A stretch of DNA of 11,070 nucleotides from Phormidesmis priestleyi. GTDB lineage: Bacteria; Cyanobacteriota; Cyanobacteriia; Phormidesmidales; Phormidesmidaceae. Made by a program: the position numbers and the translations under genes. Below, piece after piece: positions 6,022 to 11,070 of the stretch. The notes beneath the pieces were generated by a model. It had not been told where the DNA came from. It was given only the letters and a program-made list of their open reading frames with translations, and did not search any database. The stretch lies in the NCBI GenBank assembly GCA_003242115.1, contig QBMP01000137.1, forward strand, positions 1-11,070, given 5' to 3'. Position 1 is the stretch's first letter. Every line of letters begins with the position of its first letter.

Positions 6022-8237
6022 ACAAACTGGGCATACTCTCCCATCTGATCAAGCATCAGCATCTTGCCCATCTTCTGATACTCCCTCTGCAGCGCGGTAA
6101 TCAGGTGTTTCATCTCCACCATCCCTCCCTCACTGGCCGCCAAAAAGGCTGCCCGCAAAGCAATATTGCGAATATTGGCACCGGGCAGTTCAAATTGAGA
6201 CGCCATAAATGCCAAATCCAGATCCGGATGGCGCGGGGTAGGGTCTGGCCAGATGCGCTCCCAAATGCGCTGCCGCTCCTGCTCTCCTGGCATAGCAAAC
6301 TCCACAATGTAGCGCAACCGCCGCACAAACGCCTCGTCTATGTTGCTGCGGAAGTTGGTGGTTAAAATCGCCACGCCCTCATACTCCTCCATTTTTTGCA
6401 ACAGATAGCTGGTTTCAATATTGGCATAGCGGTCACGGGCATCCTTCACCTCTGAGCGCTTGCCAAATAAGGCATCTGCCTCATCAAACAGCAGAATCGC
6501 ATTGGCGTTGGCCGCCGCCGTAAACACGCGGTTGAGGTTTTTTTCCGTCGCTCCAATGTACTTACTCACCATCTGCGAGAGATCAATCTGGTACAGATCC
6601 AGATCCAGCTCATGAGCCAGCACCTCGGCCGTAAAGGTTTTGCCGGTTCCTGGCGGGCCTGAAAACAGCACATTCAACCCCTGTCCTAGGGAGAGTTTTT
6701 TGGCAAATCCCCAGGTTTTCCACACCTGGGTTTGATAGCGGGCTTCCTGGCACAGTTCTTGCAGCAGGAGGGTTTGATGCGGCGGTAGCACAATGTCATC
6801 CCAGCTAGGTCTGGCCTCTAGCTTTCTGGCTAGGGTGGTCAGGTCGTGCCCGGCCTGGGCTCTGGCAGCAGCAAAGAAATCTGACAGGGCTGGAGTGGCA
6901 TGGGCATGATCGGTGACATCTGTTTCGGCTGCCGCTAATCGAGCCTTATTCCAGGCCGTTGCCCCCGCATCTCTAATTTGGGTGGCCGTCAGTTGAAAGC
7001 GATCGCCCAGGGCCTGCAACCCCATCTCGTCAAACGTCAGTCCGTAGACCTCCGCAGCCGCGCGCCATAGGTCTCGCCGCTGGTCTGCATCCGGCAAGGC
7101 GAAGGTAATTGTCAACACCCCCCGGCTGTGCTCTGGAATCGGCCTATAGGGCTGATGTCCCGACAGAATGACGACCTTTGGACAGGTTGCGATTCCCTTA
7201 ATCAACAGGTCATAGCGGTTCCCATCTTCAGTGTCTTGTAACCTATCTAGATTCTCCAGATAGAGCAACGCCCCCTGAAACTGAGCTTCCCGTAGCAGGC
7301 GCTGCACGGTGGTGTTAAACTCGGCATTCTCGTCTGTCAGTCGAGCTAGATCTCCAATCAGCAGTGGCACCCCCAGATAGGCAGCCATGCTCTCAGCTCG
7401 GTGCCGCTTGGCTACCGGATCGATTCCCTGAAAGTAGAGCCTCAAAGGCTGTTCTGTCTGCCAGTGGTGGACGACCAGGGTAAATAGCCCCTGTGCTTGC
7501 GGCTGCAACGCCACCGCCATCGATGACACTAAGGCACAGAAGGGCTCTAGTTGCCGGTCTAACCCCGGCTGATGCAACAGCCAATTCACTACCTGCTCAT
7601 CTAGGTGCAGTTCCCGAGCCAGCAGGGTAGACCGGGAGGTTGGGGAGTTCTGAACCAGATGCAGCAGCCCCTGCTGCATCAGTGGTGCATCGGTGGCGAA
7701 AAACGTCCGGTACATGAGCTTTTCTGGAGCGGATTGACCCAGCAAATTCAAGGCCAAATCAACCGTAGGGCGCTTATATCGCACATCATCCTGTAGGTAG
7801 GCATAGAGCCTTTCATAGCGGCGATCCACCTCGGGAGCCAGGGCGATCGCCACAATCAACAAGTCCACAGCGGATAGCCCAAATGTTTGCTGCAGCCAAC
7901 CCACGGAAGAATCTGGACGCGGAATAAGTTGCTCTATGGCAATCTTTTGCTGCTCTGGAAAGGAAGAAACCCTTGGGGACTGGGTCAACCAGTGCTCTAG
8001 CTGTTCGGGAGAAGGCTGGATTAGCCCCGGAAAAGGGTTACTGCTACCTTTCCCTTCCTCGGTAGGGAGAGCTGCGATCGCGTGAGCCAATCGCTTATCC
8101 ACCCATTCTAAAAACGGTAACAGGCCGTTTAAGTCTGCAGAACTAGTTCCGTCTCTGGTAGGACGCCTGGCAAAGTCTCTCAAGCTTTTTCTCCCCTCAT
8201 TCAGATAAGCTGTGGCCCATAACAATACTCCGGACAC
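6018..8237 (-). CDS. eCIS-associated AAA+ ATPase
   Basis: The 739-residue frame has a C-terminal AAA+ domain with all main motifs: Walker A GPPGTGKT (527-534), Walker B ILLFDEAD (581-588), sensor-1 TTN (626-628), an arginine-finger pair RR (639-640) and a sensor-2-like GANIRN block (686-691). The N-terminal half looks like a second, degenerate AAA fold: GIDPVAKRHRAESMA replaces a Walker A (271-285) and GALLYLENLDRL (322-333) resembles a Walker B. This two-part build is typical of the ATPase in extracellular contractile injection system loci (Afp15/Pvc15-like), thought to help assemble or load the particle in the cytoplasm. The adjacent DUF4157 gene supports this role. The GTG at 8237 starts 2 nt after the IS4-like stop and may lie in IS sequence; TTG at 8183, with AGGGGAG 7 nt upstream, is the more likely start (721 residues). 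Three HIP1 sites lie inside the gene. Confidence 0.88.
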   Translation of the reverse strand: MSGVLLWATAYLNEGRKSLRDFARRPTRDGTSSADLNGLLPFLEWVDKRLAHAIAALPTEEGKGSSNPFPGLIQPSPEQLEHWLTQSPRVSSFPEQQKIAIEQLIPRPDSSVGWLQQTFGLSAVDLLIVAIALAPEVDRRYERLYAYLQDDVRYKRPTVDLALNLLGQSAPEKLMYRTFFATDAPLMQQGLLHLVQNSPTSRSTLLARELHLDEQVVNWLLHQPGLDRQLEPFCALVSSMAVALQPQAQGLFTLVVHHWQTEQPLRLYFQGIDPVAKRHRAESMAAYLGVPLLIGDLARLTDENAEFNTTVQRLLREAQFQGALLYLENLDRLQDTEDGNRYDLLIKGIATCPKVVILSGHQPYRPIPEHSRGVLTITFALPDADQRRDLWRAAAEVYGLTFDEMGLQALGDRFQLTATQIRDAGATAWNKARLAAAETDVTDHAHATPALSDFFAAARAQAGHDLTTLARKLEARPSWDDIVLPPHQTLLLQELCQEARYQTQVWKTWGFAKKLSLGQGLNVLFSGPPGTGKTFTAEVLAHELDLDLYQIDLSQMVSKYIGATEKNLNRVFTAAANANAILLFDEADALFGKRSEVKDARDRYANIETSYLLQKMEEYEGVAILTTNFRSNIDEAFVRRLRYIVEFAMPGEQERQRIWERIWPDPTPRHPDLDLAFMASQFELPGANIRNIALRAAFLAASEGGMVEMKHLITALQREYQKMGKMLMLDQMGEYAQFV
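8191..8197 (-). promoter_or_regulatory. Ribosome-binding site supporting a TTG start for the ATPase
   Basis: On the minus strand AGGGGAG lies 7 nt before the in-frame TTG at 8183-8181. The GTG at 8237 has no comparable site and adjoins the IS4-like element, so this TTG is preferred. Confidence 0.5.
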
Positions 8238-9217
8238 AATTAGGGGACAAGGAGCCCGTAATCACAAAGGGAGTGATAGTTGGGATGCTTTTTAATCAAA
8301 GTCTCGTCTAAATCTAAGTTGTGAATAAAGCGCTCAAGCAGATGCTGATTGAGTTTGCGGCGTTTGTAGGAGGCCATGGAAAAGACGAAAGGCTGCTCGA
8401 TATTTCGCTGCTGATACTGCTCCCATTTAGCCATATTCAAGGCTGTCAACGAGGCATTGAAATGAAAGTCGAGCTTCTGCGCATCGCGCGCTTGGCAATC
8501 GGTCAAGCCGGTGAACTGCTTTGCATCCCTAAAAATAAATTCGATTTGGAACCGAGCGCGATCTGCCCTGTAGAGTTGAATGGGATCTAACTCAATATCG
8601 GTTGAAAACAGTAGGGCATAGCATAGTCGTTCAGGATGCTTGCGATTGACCAAATACACAACCCGAATCTTTCGTTTGAGGCTAACCGACCACACCACGG
8701 CGCTATAAAGACTCGTATCATTTTCAACTTTACCCAGGGATTGCCAGCGACTTAGATCCGTCAAGTCAACTTTGCCGTCATACTTTCGATGAGCGCCACG
8801 GGGCTTTTGAGCACCGTCATAGAGATACCTTAAATTGGCATCACAGCGCAGCTTACCAATCACCTCCAACGCTAGGGCAACGACCCCTTTGACCCACTTC
8901 AGTTTACTGTAGAAACCATCCCCGACCAAGTAGCGTACCGCGGCTGGGAGGGCGGCTCTCGTCGCCCGCAGGTGGTCTAGGTAGTCATCGACTCGGGTGC
9001 GCTCTGTGGCTCGCTTGCTATCTGGCTCAAGCGCGGGGGTTTGCTGTACCGATAGGCTGTAGCCGATTGCCTGTTCCACATCCACCACTGCTATCATCGA
9101 TAGCTCTAACCCGCGTTCAGCGCGGCTGGCTTTGCCATTGTAGAAACGGTCTAAACCGTAGGTGGCTTTGCCACTTTTCGGCACAAACGACGCATCTATT
9201 ACCGCTATCTGATAGTA
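8238..9217 (-). mobile_element. Remnant of an IS4-like insertion sequence
   Basis: The remnant holds the 3' two-thirds or more of the transposase gene. The 9217 side is fixed by insertion of the IS5-family element. The 3' terminus lies within about the first 40 bp beyond the stop codon, next to or inside the annotated start of the ATPase, but its repeat cannot be identified without the partner end. Confidence 0.55.
8240..9217 (-). pseudogene. IS4-like DDE transposase, N-terminally truncated by the IS5-family element
   Basis: The remaining protein has the core of an IS4-like transposase. Counting from a TTG at 9247, the acidic residues are Asp18 in AVIDASFVPKSGK, Asp110 in YLVGDGFYSK and Glu236 in RFQIEFIFRDAKQ, the last in the R-x3-E-x6-K spacing of the IS4 superfamily signature. 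Related proteins carry roughly 80-100 further residues before the first Asp, including the DNA-binding region. Here the frame continues upstream only into the terminus of the neighbouring IS5-family element: everything before the YYQ segment is encoded by that element's repeat and is not native. The stop TAA lies 2 nt from the GTG of the ATPase gene, so the IS end abuts, or has replaced, the upstream part of the eCIS-like genes. The transposase should be inactive. Confidence 0.8.
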
Positions 9218-9235
9218 GACATCTTCAAAAATAAG
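9218..9235 (+). repeat. Left terminal inverted repeat of the IS5-family element
   Basis: GACATCTTCAAAAATAAG matches the right repeat at 16 of 18 positions and is preceded by TA. Read on the minus strand it supplies spurious N-terminal codons to the truncated IS4-like gene. Confidence 0.85.
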
Positions 9236-9279
9236 TAGAGATGGCAAAATAAGGACAACGACGCTCGCTAATCCACCGA

Positions 9280-10197
9280 ATGAAAAAGCAGCTCTTTAAT
9301 CGAATTTTACGTCTGCTCGAAGACCGTCCCCGTCAAGGCAAACGGATAATCGGGATAGGGGCTACTGCTCTATGGGAACTGTGGCAGCGGATTGCCACGT
9401 TGGATGCCGCTGCCAAGCAAGCGCAAGCCGGACGGCTGGGGCGAAATCGACAACCGGGTGGTGGTCGTAAAAAGGATGCTGAAGTCCTCTGTCGGTTATT
9501 GGTGGCACTTTTGTACTTGAGACAGCACTGGACGATGCAAGTGATCGCTGAATCTATTGGTTGCTCTGAAGCCACGGTATGGAACTACATCCACGAGATG
9601 CTGCCTTATATCCGCGATGAACTGCCTGCCAGTTTGCTGGAGCAGTGGAAACAAGAGTGTGACAGCGTGGAACGCGCAGAACTAGAACAATGGCTAGCCG
9701 AGTTGCCCGAAGGCGAATTGCTGGTCGATACCTGGGAGCAACCGATTCCTCGACCTCAGGGCAATGAAACCCAGGAAGCTTATTACTCCGGCAAAAAGAA
9801 GCAACACACGCGCAAGAATCAGGTGATTAGCCTACCCAAAGGGCTAGATATTGTGGATGTCGTGATTGGTGAGAAGGGGCCTCGTAACGATGGCAAGCTC
9901 CTAGAGCAGACTCAAGCAGAGTTGCCAGAGGGCTTACCGTTTGTGGGAGACAAAGCCTACGTCGGCAGAGCCAACACCACTGTGCCGCATAAAAAGCCAC
10001 CCGGTGGAACGCTCACCGAAGCTCAAAAAGCCTTCAACCGACAGGTGAGCCAAAAGCGTGTGTTTGTCGAGCATGTGATCCGAACAGTGAAAATATTTCG
10101 GGTAGCCAAGGAACTATTTCGCATGCGCTCAGGAATGTATGAACAGGTAATCGGGTGTGTTTGTGGGCTAGTACGACTGAGGGGGCAGTATGTCTAA
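9280..10197 (+). CDS. IS5-family transposase
   Basis: This 305-residue transposase has an N-terminal helix-turn-helix of the HTH_Tnp_4 type (about residues 66-105, including VIAESIGCSEATVWNYI) and a DDE_Tnp_4-like core: Asp150 in LLVDTWEQPIPRP, Asp224 in FVGDKAYVG and Glu264 in VFVEHVIRTVKIFR. A basic linker with PGGGRKKD (59-66) precedes the HTH. The length is normal for the family and no frameshift is seen. The ATG at 9280 has no strong ribosome-binding site and lies 62 bp inside the left repeat; the stop lies 63 bp before the right end, so the gene fills the element. This is the best candidate for a functional transposase on the right side of the window. Confidence 0.92.
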   Translation: MKKQLFNRILRLLEDRPRQGKRIIGIGATALWELWQRIATLDAAAKQAQAGRLGRNRQPGGGRKKDAEVLCRLLVALLYLRQHWTMQVIAESIGCSEATVWNYIHEMLPYIRDELPASLLEQWKQECDSVERAELEQWLAELPEGELLVDTWEQPIPRPQGNETQEAYYSGKKKQHTRKNQVISLPKGLDIVDVVIGEKGPRNDGKLLEQTQAELPEGLPFVGDKAYVGRANTTVPHKKPPGGTLTEAQKAFNRQVSQKRVFVEHVIRTVKIFRVAKELFRMRSGMYEQVIGCVCGLVRLRGQYV

Positions 10198-10242
10198 ATT
10201 CCAGCCTTCAGCGGCTGGTGATAGAGGAGCCTGACCAATTTT

Positions 10243-10260
10243 CCTATTTTTGAAGAGGTC
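10243..10260 (-). repeat. Right terminal inverted repeat of the IS5-family element
   Basis: On the plus strand it reads CCTATTTTTGAAGAGGTC, followed by TA. It is the near-perfect inverse of 9218-9235. Confidence 0.85.
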
Positions 10261-10614
10261 TAATAGCACTGCTCTATTGCTCAGCAGTCCCTCAACCAGC
10301 GGGGCGGCGTAACAGCGGTGACAAACTTAGAGGCGATCGCTCCCAGTAACCTCTGCCATCACCCCCCTGATGAATACTGACTACTGGCCGCTCTAGGCAT
10401 AACCAGTAAACCAATTAACCAATAAATTGCACAAGATTCACATCAGTAGACCGCGCTATCGCATCGCTAATCAGGACGGCTCTACAGGCGATCGCTCTCA
10501 ACTCACACTCTGCCGTCAGCTCTGCGTGAGATGGAAAAATGCTTTTATAGAGCGTCAAAAAGGAAGGTTTTTGACACTATTGGGAGTAGGTGACGGAGGC
10601 AAAAATCTGAGCCA
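10261..10614. other. 354-bp stretch without a clear gene
   Basis: The stretch holds two HIP1 octamers (10333-10340 and 10488-10495), matching ordinary chromosomal cyanobacterial DNA, and a perfect small hairpin at 10554-10575. A plus-strand open frame of 63 codons starting at TTG 10427 has no ribosome-binding site and reads across a HIP1 site; I do not call it. I see no tRNA and no continuation of the broken IS4-like gene. Confidence 0.6.
10554..10575. repeat. Small perfect hairpin GTCAAAAA/TTTTTGAC
   Basis: The 8-bp arms GTCAAAAA (10554-10561) and TTTTTGAC (10568-10575) surround a GGAAGG loop. The A/T-rich stem lacks the G+C core of a normal terminator. Its role is unknown. Confidence 0.6.
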
Positions 10615-10648
10615 GTAGGGAAAGAAAGTGGTAGCGCTTTCTTCCTAC
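10615..10648 (-). terminator. Probable hairpin terminator of the acetyltransferase gene
   Basis: On the plus strand GTAGG-(GA)-AAGAAAGTG pairs with CGCTTTCTTCCTAC around a GTAG loop, a stem of about 14 bp with a 2-nt bulge and one G-T pair. The hairpin overlaps the stop codon of the acetyltransferase (10647-10645). On the minus strand ATTTTTG follows after about 8 nt, farther than in a classic terminator, so termination is likely but not certain. Confidence 0.5.
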
Positions 10649-11007
10649 CCGCTCCCCCGCTGGTTCTCATTGCTTCCTTCAACAGCAATATCAAAGTGTA
10701 AGACCTCTTCTTGGGTTCCTAATTTTGTGTAGAGTGCGACCGCTGCTTGATCCTCGATGCCAATATCAGCCTGGACGAAAATCACGTAAGCACCCCGACC
10801 GGCAGCTATCTTCTTCAACTCTTCAATCAATGCCGTGGCAACGCCTTCACGTCTATGTGCTTCTGCCACAGCCAGATCGTATATGTAAATCTCGCTGCGT
10901 TCCTGCTCAAACTTTTTGAATTCGTAAGCAACGAGGCCACCCACTACCGTCTCCTCTGCTAACGCGACCAGTGCTAAAAAGTAGTCGCTCTCAAGGAGTT
11001 GACGCAT
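10645..11007 (-). CDS. GNAT acetyltransferase of the AAC(3)-I type, N-terminus incomplete or disrupted
   Basis: The 120 residues from ATG 11007 match the C-terminal three-quarters of AAC(3)-I-like acetyltransferases, which move acetyl from acetyl-CoA to the 3-amino group of aminoglycosides. Diagnostic blocks are [10 protein letters not shown] (38-47), the acetyl-CoA loop [10 protein letters not shown] (51-60), [10 protein letters not shown] (72-81), and [19 protein letters not shown] (91-109). AAC(3)-I proteins are about 150 residues, so some 35-45 N-terminal residues are missing from this start. The frame stays open for 21 codons to the window edge, so 11007 is probably not the true start. 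That upstream stretch contains AYS, which may match a family TYS motif, and then a long hairpin (11015-11045) not expected in the family. Many chromosomal homologues have uncertain substrates, so resistance should not be assumed. Confidence 0.75.
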   Translation of the reverse strand: MRQLLESDYFLALVALAEETVVGGLVAYEFKKFEQERSEIYIYDLAVAEAHRREGVATALIEELKKIAAGRGAYVIFVQADIGIEDQAAVALYTKLGTQEEVLHFDIAVEGSNENQRGSG

Positions 11008-11014
11008 GTAGTTA

Positions 11015-11045
11015 GGAACGAGGATTATATAAAATCCATCGTTCC
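11015..11045. repeat. Hairpin inside the 5' part of the acetyltransferase frame
   Basis: GGAACGAGGATT (11015-11026) pairs with AATCCATCGTTCC (11033-11045) around ATATAA: 12 base pairs with one bulged base. It lies in the open frame upstream of ATG 11007, where AAC(3)-I proteins would have coding sequence. Confidence 0.8.
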
Positions 11046-11070
11046 AGGTATTAGAATAGGCTGGAATTCC

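Larger units (their letters stand above)
9218..10260 (+). mobile_element. Complete IS5-family insertion sequence, 1043 bp
   Basis: The terminal inverted repeats are GACATCTTCAAAAATAAG (9218-9235) and, read inward on the minus strand, GACCTCTTCAAAAATAGG (10260-10243), matching at 16 of 18 positions. TA flanks both sides (9216-9217 and 10261-10262), fitting a short TA target duplication. Length, a single ORF, and termini of this kind suit IS5-family elements of cyanobacteria. It inserted into, or cut off, the IS4-like transposase gene on its left. Confidence 0.85.

Noticed and set aside
7393..7584. Open frames overlapping the ATPase gene in other frames and strands.
   Set aside because: They lie within a well-supported gene whose frame carries clear AAA+ motifs, and have no motif of their own.
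10261..10400. Continuation of the broken IS4-like transposase on the far side of the IS5-family element.
   Set aside because: The minus-strand frames have early stops and show no transposase-like residues, so the missing N-terminus is not there.
10427..10618. 63-codon plus-strand frame.
   Set aside because: It starts with TTG without a ribosome-binding site, crosses a HIP1 site and a hairpin, and has no recognisable composition.
8..11069. GAATTC occurs at 9-14 and 11064-11069, close to both window ends.
   Set aside because: A 6-bp palindrome is common by chance, and the flanking bases do not match beyond it.

Overview
The window looks like accessory DNA from a cyanobacterium. Six copies of the cyanobacterial HIP1 octamer GCGATCGC are visible (2946, 6999, 7843, 8074, 10333 and 10488), and the transposase families are ones common in cyanobacteria. 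It is a short cellular core flanked by insertion sequences, several of them broken.

Layout from left to right. 105-1535 (+) is a DDE transposase resembling the IS1380/IS4-like group. It meets tail to tail, with overlapping stop codons, a 3'-truncated ISAzo13-family transposase (1532-2575, -). A 490-bp stretch (2600-3093) has no convincing gene, only a 50-codon ORF that may be a gene remnant, one HIP1 site, and one arm of a perfect 21-bp inverted repeat whose other arm contains the stop codon of the next gene. 3094-8237 (-) is the core, read right to left: a two-part AAA+ ATPase of the kind found in extracellular contractile injection system (eCIS) loci, a small possible ORF, and an 882-residue DUF4157 protein. 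8240-9217 (-) is an IS4-like transposase that has lost its N-terminus to an intact IS5-family element (9218-10260, +) with recognisable terminal repeats and a TA duplication. After 385 bp without a clear gene comes a GNAT acetyltransferase of the AAC(3)-I type (10645-11007, -), whose frame stays open to the window edge through a strong hairpin.

The genes that plausibly work together are the ATPase and the DUF4157 protein. Both families are hallmarks of eCIS loci. DUF4157 proteins are thought to be cargo or cargo carriers, and the ATPase an assembly or loading factor. No sheath, tube, baseplate or LysM gene lies in the window, so this is either the edge of an eCIS locus or an orphan module cut off by IS insertion next to the ATPase start. 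The DUF4157 protein looks mosaic: a GC-rich shared N-terminus with the HELTH metallopeptidase-like motif, joined to an AT-rich variable C-terminus of unknown fold that may be a toxin. That C-terminal domain is the least described part of the window.
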